Shown: one piece after another, positions 52,701 to 64,000 of the stretch
Position numbering within the stretch: position 1 is the first letter of the stretch
How the letters are laid out: the number at the start of each line of letters is the position of its first letter
Assembly: GCF_012273895.1 (NCBI RefSeq)
Contig: NC_052120.1
Span: 3,224,001-3,288,000 of the forward strand
Direction: 5' to 3'
Source: Zerene cesonia
Lineage: Eukaryota > Arthropoda > Insecta > Lepidoptera > Pieridae
Length of the DNA stretch: 64,000 nucleotides
Program-made: the position numbers and the translations under genes
The notes under the pieces: model-generated
Told to the model about the DNA's origin: nothing
Seen by the model: only the letters and a program-made list of their open reading frames with translations
The model's database searches: none

Positions 52701-55700
52701 AGATGAACGAATTTACATTTTTTTTAAATCTTTATTTATCCATAACATTTTATGTATGAAATAGACAAATTAAATTAAATCATATATTGGTTAAATACAA
52801 ACATTATTATCTAATATCTTCGCGTATTTAACATTGTAGAAAGAGATATTCATTAAATAAAACAGCTCTTAAATTGTTATTTTATTTCCAGAATACACAG
52901 TAAGAAGCCTAGAGCTATTGGAACTGCGAGTGCCAACACACGTGCCCATCGGCACACGAGCGACCCTCTCCTGCCGTTGGCAACTCGGCCCCACAGACGT
53001 GTTGTATTCCGTCAAATGGTACAAAGACGGCAAAGAGTTTTTCCGACATGTACCAGGGAACAGCGAGTCGAGAAGGAAATACGCTTTGCCGGGAGTCGAC
53101 GTTGAGGTACGTTCGCGAATAAGGTTTTTTGACACTAGCGGTTCGCCTTTGCCAGTGTTTCTTATATATACTCAGGGATTACGCACACATCTAACTATGT
53201 AACAACTAAAAATCTATCTTGCGAGATTGAATATCGTCGAAATATTGTAATCTGTAACAACTTGCTTGCAATTTGACGCATTATTTTCAGTTTCTTTAGA
53301 AGTTATTGCGAATGTATCCCAGTTATGTACTATACTCAGAATTTACTTTTCCCAAACGTCTGTCAGGTACAGGTTGCGAGCCGACGGAACTCCGCTTTGC
53401 GCTCCTGCATTTATGTATTTGTTAAATTACCTAAGCTTACTTACATATCGTATCAAATGCTCATTTCACAATTTAACGGATTCATAATATCAACTTTATA
53501 TATAAATATACAATTCACTGAAAAATAATTATTCTGAAATAATGAATCGCTATTGATAATTTTATAAGTTTATGTTTGCTTCTTATTTCTATTTTCTCTT
53601 TTAAGCTGCCGCATAGGCGGCGTCGGGATGAGGAGCTAGTTATAACAGCGAAGTCTGAGCTAGTAATAAGCTTGATAACCAATGTTTCAATTATTTCAAT
53701 GCATCTCCAAATAGTAATGTTGCAACAGTTGAACCACCTATAAATAAATTAAGTACTAATAATAAAATAGCAAATGTTAAAACTATTTTTAAAAAGGTAA
53801 TCCGACCTTTTTTCACATTGATGTAGACAGTCCATATTGATTGTATTTAAATAGGTGCAATCTCCCGAAGCATGCTACGAAGATTGTGGTTGAAGCATGC
53901 ATATTGCTTATATAAGGTCAACTACATAAACGAATAATTCTAAAGAGTTAAAACACCAATTAAGAAAAATCCTGCTCATAATGGAATAAATCGAACATTG
54001 AATGTCGATTAAGTTTTGATGCACCATTAGTACAATAAATATAAGTTAACATTAATTGTTCACCGCGTCTCCAAGATTATTGAATCCATCTATATTTAAT
54101 AATTTAATTAATGAAATCACATTTTATAAATAATAAATTGAGTGAAGTCGTTATGCACAATTTTGAGCTACTTAATTAATAAAGTGTTTTCACAAATTAA
54201 TTAGGTTATGTCGGAATTTTATGAAAAACATCTCATAAATATTCATCAGTTATAATGAAACTTTATCAAGATATTTCGCAGTCTACAAACAAATACTACA
54301 TTGTTTGTTTATAATTCAGCGATTTAATAACGCGTATTACTCCGTACTTATAGGATAGTGAGAACCCTCTCGGCTCGTGCGCTTAAAGTAAACTAAGCTC
54401 GGATATTTGCACATGAAGGGGAAGGTGCGTAAATACGCTCGTGTATGAAAACCTATTTCGCCTTCCCCGCAATTAGTTCGTACCGCGATGCTGTTCAAAC
54501 TTCACTATTTGCGAAAGTCCCGCAACTTAGGTGAAAACGCTATTAAAATTTTCACTTCACGGACTTTTGCATTTAGCACAATGGTAGAAACTTTTGCACT
54601 CGCAACGACTTTACTACTTCAAGTTATGTAAATGAATTAATACAGAAGAAAATCGTAAATTGCTTTAGTAACACAATAACCGAGAAGTGTAAACATTATT
54701 TCATTTTGTTTTCCTACCTCCATATTCACGTTAATATTCTTCGTCAGAATACTTTCACAGAATACAGGGAAAATTTCCGGCCAACCCTAATCGATTTCTC
54801 TTATTTTGTGGGCTAGGGACAAAAGTTAGATTCTCATTTTAATTCAGTTTCTAAACAAGTTTTCTTTTTATACAATTATTTTATTAAATCCAACCCTATA
54901 AAAATATCCATCATGAACTCCATTCGTAACTTCTGCACTAAGGACCCACACGGTACTGCATTTAATTAAATGGCACCGAATATACGTAATTAATTATTTC
55001 GCTGCAAAACAAAGGAAACTAAGTACCCACCAATCTTCCTTTGCGTATGTTTTATATATAATTTAGATGTTCAAACAAACAAATAACACGTGCGCTTGTT
55101 CCATTTCGGTAATACTTTGTTTCCCTGTCGAGATATGGATATGAAATTGCGATTGCATCAATTTTCCGTCTATATACGATCGTATAATATTTTGTACGGA
55201 TACTAGTATTTACAAATTCTTTTCCATTTCATATTTAAATATATATAAAATTTTTTTATTGAATAGATATTATAGACAATTATGAGACAATTTGAATAAA
55301 ATACAATAATTGAATATATAATATATTGGTACAAACAATAACCCTGAGAACATCAAATCCGCCATGTAAAAATAAACAATGCCGGTTTCCACAATCAAGC
55401 ATTCCCAATCCCGTCGGACATGTTTTATTTACGTCAAGGTCATGTCAAAATGATTTCTGTGGCAGGAGTCGAGTCCCAATGGCGCGAACGTGACGCTGGC
55501 TCCGGCAGCGCTGGAGACCGGCGGCCGGTATCGGTGTGAGGTGTCCGGGGAACGACCCCTGTTCCCCACGGTATCCGATCACTCGGACATGATCATTGTT
55601 GGTAGGTAATCCAATTGGAAAAGCTTCTGTTATGAGTACAGTAGTGTAATAGTATAAATAATAGATTTTTAAAGATTTGAAGGTGTATCGGGTGGATATT

Positions 55701-58049
55701 GGTTAATCTTCCCACATTATACCTATAGGTTTAAGCTATTAAATGTATGTATTCAATTTGAAAAAAGGTTATTTTATTAAGTTTGAAAAAGAGGGAAGTA
55801 TCCAATTTTAAACTACGAAGATATGTTATGTGACGGATTTTCTTTCTTCAATAGAGAGCGAGCTTGGTCACGATATTAATCACGCACTTTAAATACTTAT
55901 ATTCAAAAGCAATCATTGTTCCACTTGCGTTGACAGTTTAATTTGACATTAACTCCCGTTGAACATAAGACAAAATGTAGGTATCCATCCATAGACGAAT
56001 GGTTTTGTAAGCATAAGGACCAGGTATAAATCGATCACTACCGTAATGTTCCCGACCAATAAATTTAACATGTAAATGAACGAATAGGTAAGACGTATTT
56101 TGTGAACATTTATACATCTTCTTACATCTTTCATGAATTTAGATGAAACCTGAAACTTTTTTCTAGACTTCGAAGTAGGTATTAATGAAATCTCGTGTTC
56201 TTACGTAGGATATGGGAGCAGGGGAATTACGTATAAGCAGTAAGCTATTTTTCTTTAAGGGTCAAGTCAAGGTATATAGAAGAAAACAACCTTCTAAGCT
56301 ATGCTAGATCGAGATATTTTTTTGTTGTTAGACCCCTAGAAAATGAAACCGCATATAATATCTTAGAGTATCCATTTCCCGTATCAGATAATAGTATTTC
56401 AATAACTTATTTTCGATACATTTAATGAGCTTGAATTACGTACTAAATGAATTACGTAGTTGACAGTAACAAACCCTAATTAACTGAATTTTGAAACTAA
56501 GCCTTTAATTTTCCGCCAAACACCGATTAAAATGCGGTTAAATTAAAGCTATCTGATGGCATATTATTGTTTCTATCTGTATCCATTTTGATAAATAATT
56601 AGGTTATTTCATATCATCATCTTGTATCTATTAATTATATATTAATATTACAGGTAAGAGGACAACTTGAAAGCGCATTTTAGGAAAATTTAAATATGTA
56701 CGGCTTAGACAAGTCAATCATAAAGAGATAAGTCAAAATCTAATAGATGTGAAACAATAACTAAAACTGTATAGTACAATATTTGCTGCTTTTTATTAAA
56801 TATTATCTAATTAAACACTGCAAGTATTCTGTGGTGTGCATAATCTTCACTTATCAATTCATTATTGTTGCATAGTTCCAACCCATCTAAAATCGCCCAT
56901 TCTTACAGCGTTACCCGCCTTCGGTCCAGTTATAACCGGATCCAGGCTGCGATATCACGTCGGAGACCGCGTGCAAGTGAACTGCACGTCAGGTCGGTCG
57001 CGCCCAGCCACCCGCCTGGCGTGGTACATCAATGGAGAGCCAGCGCCAGCAGCTGCTGTCCTCCCCCCGGAGCACCATAAGCACGATGACGGTTTGGAAA
57101 CCACGAGCCTAGCGCTCGACTTCAAAGTGAAACCAAAGCATTTTCGGAAGGGAGACCTAAAATTAAAAGTAAGCTATTTTTGGTTCAATTGTAGATATTT
57201 TCTTTGATAGATTTTTTATTGTTTCTGTATTCAATTTGATTTGTTTCATTCAAATGCGCAGGATAAATATTAAAAATGAATTAAATACATTATGGGTATA
57301 TATTTACTCCGAATATAAACCTAAAATTCAGAAAGATATAATTTAGCGTTTCATAAAAATCTATTCGAGTATCAGTTTTTTATCCATGGAAATTACATTA
57401 GTCTCTCCACAAAATTATTGCTTTGCGAAATGAATACATTATTTTAGAGTGGGTGACAAAATTTTCTTTTATCCATTCTCTCGATAAAGGAAACTTGTTA
57501 TCTTTTATTTATCTTTGAATTGTATTCGGTCAGTCCACGAATATTTTAAATTAAAAATAAAATGGATGAAATATAGTCTAGGATCCCACTGCTTGATCCA
57601 TGTACCTGTTTTTTTTAACAACTGAACAATGAACGTAGCCCAAAACCAATTTGAAAAAAAACCAATGTCCTTTTTGGCTGAAAAATAAAATTTACTAAAA
57701 AATATCGCATTTATTATCACGTTACATGATATTACGTGTGAATAGTAAGAGTGTAAGACTATATATTTTAAGTTTTATTTAAAGAACTAGTTGCTTTTAA
57801 AAATATGACGAAATAATCTAATGTCCTTGTCTACAGTGCCTAGCTACAATAGCAACAGTATACTGGAGGAGTAACGAAGAAAGCGTACAAGGAGAAAAAA
57901 TGAAGGGGTATGCGCGTTCGCGAGAGCTCACAGAAAGTTCTAGAGCCGACCGCGTGCAAGCAGCGGGAAACTGCGCACACACCGCCCTCTCCATAGCATC
58001 AAATTTATTAATACTTACTTTCACAATTATGCACCTACCGATTACATAG
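43664..58049 (+). CDS. beat: Beaten-path family immunoglobulin protein, five coding exons
   Basis: Coding exons 43664-43712, 52892-53106, 55466-55601, 56909-57168 and 57837-58049 join in consistent phase (1, 0, 1, 0) to a 290-residue protein ending in TAG. Residues 1-16 form a signal peptide. Ig domain 1 spans about 26-133, with C44, the KWYK tryptophan at W59, and C112 in YRCEVSG. Ig domain 2 spans about 140-235, with C159, W172 and C221. Sequons are N96-V-T and N158-C-T. A hydrophobic tail covers 268-290. In Drosophila, Beat proteins are neuronal cell-surface or secreted Ig proteins that bind Sidestep-family receptors and steer motor axons; that role is inferred here from family membership. 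The KWYK-DGKEFF stretch, YRCEVSG, and LKLKCLATI are Beat-like. I cannot assign the paralogue. The Ig exons are secure; the first exon is the less certain part. Confidence 0.85.
43905..44098. repeat. 'ctagctgcgcccc...tttataatatta' repeat (right arm)
   Basis: Mirror of 5960-6155, starting about 190 bases into beat intron 1. Confidence 0.7.
44997..45070 (-). repeat. Hairpin element with a T-arm-like B box (right arm)
   Basis: Mirror of 4986-5060 with a few base changes in the loop; the stem at 45015-45025 / 45060-45070 is intact. Confidence 0.6.
45768..45851 (+). pseudogene. C-terminal fragment of a non-LTR reverse-transcriptase ORF (right arm)
   Basis: Mirror of 4205-4288 with the same 27 codons and TAA stop, inside beat intron 1. 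Confidence 0.65.
47352..47520. repeat. 'cggcaaacgctg' repeat, different subtype (right arm)
   Basis: It occupies the mirrored position of 2501-2682, but the inner part reads ctctgaaatttggtaagcat then attgggtaggtctgag instead of the left-arm wording. See the related finding. Confidence 0.6.
47685..47942 (-). mobile_element. Solo LTR (right arm)
   Basis: Mirror copy of 2072-2336 with the same flanking duplication (GTAGT at 47680-47684 and 47943-47947). It is 7 bases shorter because of one internal deletion. The insertion therefore predates the split between the two arms. Confidence 0.7.
48753..48872 (-). repeat. Decayed copy of the 'ggtaagcgctacca' family (right arm)
   Basis: Mirror of 1140-1262. 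Confidence 0.5.
50016..52891. other. Single-copy AT-rich stretch before the first Ig exon
   Basis: No exon with a family signature is visible; the open frames at 50610-50804 (- strand) and 50857-51054 (+ strand) resemble nothing I know. The only clear feature is the interspersed repeat at 51154-51370. It ends in a good polypyrimidine tract and AG at 52890-52891. Confidence 0.6.
51154..51370 (-). repeat. Single-copy-region member of the 'ggtaagcgctacca' family
   Basis: It lies in beat intron 1. On the - strand it reads caatggagctggtgggacgc, ctgatggtaagcgctacca and a purine-rich tail aaaggactgggaaggggaag. Two oppositely oriented copies of the atttgtagaggcgtaa module (around 51249-51266 and 51282-51299) form an internal hairpin. 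Confidence 0.7.
52892..53106 (+). CDS. beat: beat exon 2: first half of Ig domain 1
   Basis: The exon runs from acceptor tttatttccag to donor GAG|gtacgt, 215 bases, entering in phase 1 and leaving in phase 0 (residues 18-88). It carries the first Ig cysteine (C44 in TLSC), the core tryptophan in VKWYK (W59) and the DGKEFF stretch that is close to the Beat signature. G+C is clearly higher than the flanking introns. A long open frame on the opposite strand (52869-53135) is a shadow of this exon. The frame also reads past the donor to 53202, but the in-phase donor and the continuation in exon 3 argue for splicing at 53106. Confidence 0.92.
53107..55465 (+). other. beat intron 2
   Basis: 2359 bases from gtacgt to ttctgtggcag. 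AT-rich, with no exon or recognisable repeat that I can support. Short inverted motifs occur, such as ggggaagg near 54418 facing ccttcccc near 54463. Confidence 0.85.
55466..55601 (+). CDS. beat: beat exon 3: second half of Ig domain 1
   Basis: 136 bases, entering in phase 0 and leaving in phase 1 (residues 89-133 plus one base). It encodes a sequon N96-V-T and the YRCEVSG motif with the second Ig cysteine C112; 'GRYRCEVSG' is typical of Beat proteins. The donor is g|gtaggt at 55602; a second GT four bases on would break the phase with exon 4. The exon is too short to stand out as an isolated open frame and was found from the motif and flanking splice sites. It is GC-rich against an AT-rich background. 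Confidence 0.9.
55602..56908 (+). other. beat intron 3
   Basis: 1307 bases from gtaggt to cattcttacag. AT-rich; no gene or clear repeat seen. Confidence 0.85.
56909..57168 (+). CDS. beat: beat exon 4: linker and first half of Ig domain 2
   Basis: 260 bases, phase 1 to phase 0 (residues 134-220; Ala134 is split over the junction). It begins with ALPAFGPVITG, the Beat inter-domain linker, followed by VNCTS (C159, sequon N158) and LAWYING (W172), a His/Asp-rich loop at 188-195, and ends GDLKLK before the donor gtaagc. The open frame extends upstream of the acceptor to 56836, but that part has no similarity and lacks the phase match. Confidence 0.93.
57169..57836 (+). other. beat intron 4
   Basis: 668 bases from gtaagc to ccttgtctacag. 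AT-rich, nothing else seen. Confidence 0.88.
57837..58049 (+). CDS. beat: beat exon 5: end of Ig domain 2 and C-terminal tail
   Basis: Starts in phase 0 with CLATIATVYW, joining to LKLK of exon 4 and supplying the last Ig cysteine C221. After the domain come a basic/polar stretch (KMKGYARSRE), a small-residue patch QAAGN at 261-265 and a hydrophobic end, roughly ALSIASNLLILTFTIM, then TAG. A small-residue patch plus a terminal hydrophobic run is the layout of a GPI-anchor signal; a short transmembrane tail is the other reading. This exon is not visible as a long ATG-started frame and was found by the splice-phase search. The - strand frame at 57818-58024 is its shadow. Confidence 0.9.
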   Translation, partial: CLATIATVYWRSNEESVQGEKMKGYARSRELTESSRADRVQAAGNCAHTALSIASNLLILTFTIMHLPIT

Positions 58050-61000
58050 ACAACTTGACACGTTATATAGTTCTGGTATCAATTACATATTTCGAGTATC
58101 CATATACAATATCCTCTGTACTCTTGTATAGGTTCTATGCAATTTTATTTGTGTCTTTCACTCGTAACCAATTCCAAAGTTTCGTAGAATAGTATTTGCA
58201 GTTCAATAGGCTTGTAAACTTATTGTACGGAAATATTCGATTGAATTGCTGAGGATTCTCTTACATATAATATTGGTATTATTATTTAAGAAAATCCTGC
58301 ATTAATTGCATTGAAATAAATTTGAGGAATACGTATCTAAATGATTAAGAACATTGTACGAAATTTTCAAATTAAGTTTGAAACGTAATTAAATTGAAAA
58401 TGGTATTTCGTGGTTGAGGCCATGATAACTTGAACACATATCAAAATATTTAAATACGACGAGTATTGTCGAAACATCTATTTTTTTGTAATATGTCTAT
58501 TTATAACTAGCAATACAATATACACAATGATATTGCGAAATTGTAAGGCCAAAGAAAAAGAATTGAGTGGGTGTATTAATTAAATTCTTCTTCAAAAATG
58601 TCAATTATTTTTCTCTTTGCTTGGAAATTAGTTCAAGCCAATTTTCGTTTTATAAATATAATCCGTACTCGTTAACCGGTAAAATATTATAAATAATATT
58701 TCCAATAATTTTTAAAACTAGTCACTTTATATTCTTATATTATTTAGTAAGAAAAAATACATGTATACGTCAATATAATTTTTAAACCTTTTTTCATTTC
58801 ATTAGAAAATTTAACTATATCGATTCATTATGAAATTATTATATTAAAGGGTAACATAATGAACAGAGCCAGTTTAAAATAAAAACTTAATATTTTATAA
58901 CCTTGTATTGTCTACAACATTTTTTTATACAAAAAGTCGAGGGCGTAATAAACCAGTAGGTAGATAATTAAACAAACAATATCTCCAAAAAGCATTTGTA
59001 TTCATCCATAAGGATGATCGAAATAATTCGATAGTTTTTCCTGATTTTAAAATATACATTCCTCTTATGTGTTTAATAAATTGGGTTTGCGACAAAAGTT
59101 TATGTTGTATGTAAAATACTGTAATGCAAAGTCGCTATTTCGGTGCTATCATGACACGATTTAAAAAAGATTTAAAATGTCATGCATATTTAAAAGCCTT
59201 TAAAGAACGTTATAAAAAAAGTTAAACATTTTTATATTGTCAATGAATGTAATTTTTCCGGTCAGAAACAAGCTTAATAATAAACGTCAAATTGAAAAAA
59301 AAAACGGTTAAATTCAATTACTGTCAATTAAACATAAAGTGCAGCGTAGAAAATACTTTTAGATTTTAAGATCAAAAACATTGAAGAATTGAAAATTTTG
59401 AACCGAGTAGGTAGTCTTTTTTTAGTGGACAGTATTATTATTTTAATGTATTGTAACAAATAACGATTGTCAAAGAAATCTTCTATTCTGTAAATATTAC
59501 ATTTAAGGCAATGGTATTAATTGGAACGATGAATCCATTCAAAGAATATCAAATATTTAGGATAAATTTCTGTACTTAAATTTGACTCCAATTTACTGCG
59601 AATGAAGTTCTGTTACAAAGAAATTACTTGTTAAATAATTGAGATTTTAATAAAATTGATATTATGTGAAATGTTTAAGACGTTAGCTGGCTATAATAAA
59701 ATTGTGTACTTTTAAAATAAATTAGTTTTCGGCTTTGTGAACACACTTATTGTCAGGTATGTGAAATTTATTAAAATTGTTCTTACAATTTGAAACTGTT
59801 GCTTATTGTTATAAATTAATTATAGAATAAGAATGAATATGTAAATAATGAGTAAAGTAGCTCAAAGTAAATACAAATACAAATGTATTTATGATTTTTA
59901 TTTACCATCCTGCAAGCTTAATATTATTGGTTATCAAACTTTATACTATAGTACCAGTAAAGTGTATTATGTTACCTGTAACTATAGATACAATCAACTA
60001 GGGAAGCGTGTTCGATCTTAGGATATATCTTAGCATACTATTATGATCGTGGTTTGTATGGGTTCACTGTGTGAGACTCCGCCCAAATAAGTAGTATAAT
60101 AGTATATATTTGTAAACATCTATCGGTTGTATCTAGTTGACTATCGCCGGTCTCTGAATCGAGTATTTGTAGTTAAGAACGTCTCAACTGTACTCTGTCC
60201 TTTCTGATTTAAGTTTTCTTAAACCTTATCTATATTTAAGGGAATGATCAGTGGATAACGGTTTGATGTCAATTCTATACTATCCAACCCTACTTCCAAT
60301 CATACTATGAGGATGCGAAAATATAAACGTACACATGGATGAATAGCTGTTATATCCAATAATTTATTGAATCGGTATAAAATTTTACGCAAATAATTTT
60401 TTTGGACAAGCACATATGCATTTGTATTCAAGTACAACGTAAGTGAAGTCGAGGATTTGAGCTAGTAGAGTAAATTAAACAATTCTTAGGTATGTGAAGT
60501 GAAGAAGTAGGAATCCTTATTTCGGAGGATAAAAATTAAATATATTTATAGAAAAGTAGTTAATTGCATATATTTAAATTAAAAAACACCTATCGAACCT
60601 ACACTCGCTAAGTTATATAAGGTGAAGATCAATCATAAGAGATTTAGCTGGTATTAAATGTAGACCATCCACACATTCACAATCCGTCCCAAAATAGATG
60701 TAGCACAGATCTTTAAAAGTAGCATAATTTCAGCAGCGTACAGCCTCTCTGTTATTTCTATTGGGAAACAATAAACTTACACAACGCCTACGATCATATG
60801 TATTTATACTCTTTTCCTCAATTAAGATTAGAGATTGAGATATCTTCTAAGCTTCCCTTGGGGATGTAAAACATTGTCTAAAAATATACATCAACCATTG
60901 CTGAGATAAAGGTAATAAGCAACTATTATGAAGTCTATTTTATCATAATAATTGGCGATAATTATAATTCTAATAAAATATAACTCTGTTAATGAAAATC

Positions 61001-63004
61001 TCTTGAGTCTTTTTAAAGATTTCTGTGGAATTTGATTAAATTAAAAAATCGTTCGATACGTTTTGGGACGAAACAAGCTTAGAATCTATTCCTTTACTTG
61101 AGTCTATGAATTTCTCATGAAACACACTTTCGCTTAGTGAAACGGGGAAAATGTTAAGAAAATGACTCTATCAATCTAAATTGGGCTGTAATAGTGATTA
61201 ATTTGATCTCTCAAGGGCGGATAAATACAACAGAAGCAGTTAATTCAACATTGTAATTCAGCTTCTTAACTTAAAACATATAAACTTGTCTTCATCTTTA
61301 CATCTACCAATTAATACGATTGCAAGATTGCTTAAATATTAATTTATAATTGCCAAGAGTTTTAGAAAAATACTTAAATAATTAAATATAGTTTCCATCT
61401 TCTTTTATCTTACAAAATTGGATAGATGTTAAATAATATACATGGTTCTTGTTATTCTTTTGTAATAACATAGCTTTAAAATTAATCTATTATATGACAT
61501 TAAGCCGAAGTGACTCATACAAGGGTGGAATCAACCCACAATAGGCTAATCAGGCCTTGATTTACGCAACTTCTAAGAAACCTGTTTGTCCATATAAAAA
61601 TACTGACTGGCTTGCAATTGTACCGGTATGACTCATCAAGTGTCCCCTTGCATGTCTTTAGCATCCACCCCTGATAAGGGAACAAATTTAAATGGGAAAT
61701 GTGGAAATGGCTCACGCTATTGTCCAATACCCCAGGGGGAGATATCGAGGGTCCTTTATCAGAGAATTGTGGATTTTACATGTAGCAACCTCCTCTAATG
61801 CCGTTAATAAATTCCTGTCGTTTAATTCTTGGATTGATATGCTGGTTGACTTTACTTCAAATGTATGTGTAACGTGCTTAGGCAATAATATAATACTATT
61901 GAAGCGTTGCGCTTTGAAAGAGTTATGGTAGGTACAAATTATGCAAGATTGAATGTCTAAAATGAATTCATCTGTAGTGTGGGTATGTAGATGATATAAT
62001 TAAATTGTATTTAACTGTTGTGCGTTTATTAGGATAAAGAAAACGACTTATCTACTAGTAATTGATTTTAAATACTCTATGCTAAAATATGTTAACTCAT
62101 GCCTGTATATTATATATATATACTTCTAATTTACATTACATCTGCCTTTTATGTAGGGATTTATTATTTAGTCTTAAACTAATCTAAATTGCTTTTGTAA
62201 GAGAATTAAATACATTAAGTATATGGGTATGAAATATGAATAGACACAAATTTAAAAATTTGGAAACACTGATGGAAAAACGCGATTTCATTATTTTTAA
62301 TTTAAAAATTATTTTTCTACAGGCAACCTGTCGCTAATCCACTGCATGCTTCCTCAACATTCATTTAAAATTTATTTCATCAAAAACATATACGTGCAGA
62401 AATGAGCAGTGGGATCTTAGGCTACAACAAAAAATACACAAATTTATGAAAAATGAACGGTAAAGCTCTTGCTCATTTTCATTTTATAATATAGCTTCTG
62501 ACCCGAGCTACAAACTGAAAGTAACCTATTTAATAAAAGCACTTAGTTAATATTATTGATTTCTTTGTACTTTTATTATACGTAGGTATGCTTTTAAATA
62601 ACTTGAATATTTTTATATCTTTAAAAACATAAACTACCATAGTTATTTATTTTCAGAAAAAAAATGAACGAAAATATACAACCTCATTTCAACAATTAGT
62701 AGTTTTTTTTTCTGTAACATTTATTATGGATCTGACTATACTATCAAATAGCGTAGGTACAAAGTATAAAATCGTCGATCGGTGGTAATATTTTAACAGT
62801 TATTTTTATATTATCAAGATAATAATCTCTTGTGTCAAAGGTTACTAGCTTCATATATTACCATATAAAACCCTGAGTTATTCAGTAGTTATAATACAGT
62901 TAGTATTTATTTTCATTACAGACATCAGTCATTAGACGATCGAGCTGATAAAGCCAATTAAATATCACTTTTCTGTCTTTCTTATTCGAAATTTTTTATT
63001 CTTT
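58050..63004. other. 3' flank of beat, no gene seen
   Basis: Five kilobases of AT-rich DNA up to the second gap. I see no exon with a family signature; the frames at 61515-61727 and 61692-61931 overlap on opposite strands and resemble nothing. A short (TA)n run lies near 62110-62122. The first few hundred bases should include the 3' UTR. Confidence 0.6.
58315..58320 (+). terminator. Candidate polyadenylation signal for beat
   Basis: AATAAA about 266 bases after the TAG stop. The motif is common in AT-rich DNA, so this is only the nearest plausible signal. Confidence 0.35.
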
Positions 63005-64000
63005 NNNNNNNNNNNNNNNNNNNNNNNNNNNNNNNNNNNNNNNNNNNNNNNNNNNNNNNNNNNNNNNNNNNNNNNNNNNNNNNNNNNNNNNNNNNNNNNN
63101 NNNNNNNNNNNNNNNNNNNNNNNNNNNNNNNNNNNNNNNNNNNNNNNNNNNNNNNNNNNNNNNNNNNNNNNNNNNNNNNNNNNNNNNNNNNNNNNNNNNN
63201 NNNNNNNNNNNNNNNNNNNNNNNNNNNNNNNNNNNNNNNNNNNNNNNNNNNNNNNNNNNNNNNNNNNNNNNNNNNNNNNNNNNNNNNNNNNNNNNNNNNN
63301 NNNNNNNNNNNNNNNNNNNNNNNNNNNNNNNNNNNNNNNNNNNNNNNNNNNNNNNNNNNNNNNNNNNNNNNNNNNNNNNNNNNNNNNNNNNNNNNNNNNN
63401 NNNNNNNNNNNNNNNNNNNNNNNNNNNNNNNNNNNNNNNNNNNNNNNNNNNNNNNNNNNNNNNNNNNNNNNNNNNNNNNNNNNNNNNNNNNNNNNNNNNN
63501 NNNNNNNNNNNNNNNNNNNNNNNNNNNNNNNNNNNNNNNNNNNNNNNNNNNNNNNNNNNNNNNNNNNNNNNNNNNNNNNNNNNNNNNNNNNNNNNNNNNN
63601 NNNNNNNNNNNNNNNNNNNNNNNNNNNNNNNNNNNNNNNNNNNNNNNNNNNNNNNNNNNNNNNNNNNNNNNNNNNNNNNNNNNNNNNNNNNNNNNNNNNN
63701 NNNNNNNNNNNNNNNNNNNNNNNNNNNNNNNNNNNNNNNNNNNNNNNNNNNNNNNNNNNNNNNNNNNNNNNNNNNNNNNNNNNNNNNNNNNNNNNNNNNN
63801 NNNNNNNNNNNNNNNNNNNNNNNNNNNNNNNNNNNNNNNNNNNNNNNNNNNNNNNNNNNNNNNNNNNNNNNNNNNNNNNNNNNNNNNNNNNNNNNNNNNN
63901 NNNNNNNNNNNNNNNNNNNNNNNNNNNNNNNNNNNNNNNNNNNNNNNNNNNNNNNNNNNNNNNNNNNNNNNNNNNNNNNNNNNNNNNNNNNNNNNNNNNN
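63005..64000. other. Assembly gap running to the window end
   Basis: 996 N up to the last base of the window. It probably continues past the edge, and may be another 1000-N gap. Confidence 0.99.

Larger units (their letters stand above)
43713..52891 (+). other. beat intron 1 (inferred), half inside the right arm
   Basis: 9.2 kb between the signal-peptide exon and the first Ig exon. It crosses the boundary at 50015, where the mirrored sequence available in this window stops. Its right-arm part holds a 'ctagctgcgcc' repeat at 43905-44098, a tRNA-arm-like hairpin at 45015-45070, a reverse-transcriptase fragment at 45768-45851, a diverged 'cggcaaacgctg' repeat at 47352-47520 and a solo LTR at 47685-47942. 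The single-copy part holds the repeat at 51154-51370. Nothing else there looks coding. Confidence 0.55.

Noticed and set aside
52869..53135. 88-codon - strand open frame over beat exon 2
   Set aside because: Shadow of the coding exon on the opposite strand; it has no domain and no splice logic.
53107..53202. Extension of the beat exon 2 frame past the donor
   Set aside because: An in-phase GTACGT donor and a perfect continuation of the Ig domain in the next exon show that this is intron.
57818..58024. 68-codon - strand open frame over beat exon 5
   Set aside because: Shadow of the last beat exon.
1..64000. CRISPR array, prokaryotic operon, phage or virus genes
   Set aside because: No regularly spaced repeats, no long intronless genes and no viral protein signatures; the only split gene is insect-type.

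Overview
The window looks like a piece of an AT-rich insect genome, most likely a moth or butterfly (Lepidoptera). It carries a split gene with GT/AG introns whose exons encode an insect Beaten-path (Beat) immunoglobulin protein. It also carries interspersed repeats of types I recognise from Lepidoptera: the 'tagtataaaa...acgcaacgga' retroelement tail, the 'ctagctgcgcc...tttataatatta' family, the 'ggtaagcgctacca' family, and the C-terminus of a non-LTR reverse transcriptase ending in EAYVQQWT. No prokaryotic operon, CRISPR array or viral gene was seen.

Layout. Positions 1-24525 and 25526-50015 are reverse complements of each other, about 99% identical by eye apart from small indels. They are separated by exactly 1000 N (24526-25525). 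Near the centre, position p on the left pairs with 50051-p on the right. Position 1 pairs with 50015, so the left limit of homology is set by the window edge and the true extent of the palindrome is unknown. The simplest reading is two haplotypes of one locus scaffolded head to head. A genuine recent inverted duplication is the alternative. From 50016 to 63004 the sequence is single copy here, and 63005-64000 is a second run of N reaching the window end.

The one convincing gene is a beat-family gene on the + strand: a probable signal-peptide exon at 43664-43712 inside the right arm, then Ig exons at 52892-53106, 55466-55601, 56909-57168 and 57837-58049. All intron phases agree across the four introns, giving a 290-residue product with a signal peptide, two Ig domains (C44-C112 and C159-C221) and a hydrophobic C-terminal tail that could be a GPI signal. 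The signal-peptide exon has a mirror copy at 6347-6395 (- strand) with one Ile-to-Met difference, so the palindrome duplicates the 5' end of this gene.

The rest is intergenic or intronic DNA with repeats: a solo LTR with a target-site duplication, foldback elements, a tRNA-like Pol III unit close to the palindrome axis, several SINE/LINE-tail families present at matching places in both arms, and a few arm-specific indels that mark the arms as independent alleles or copies.
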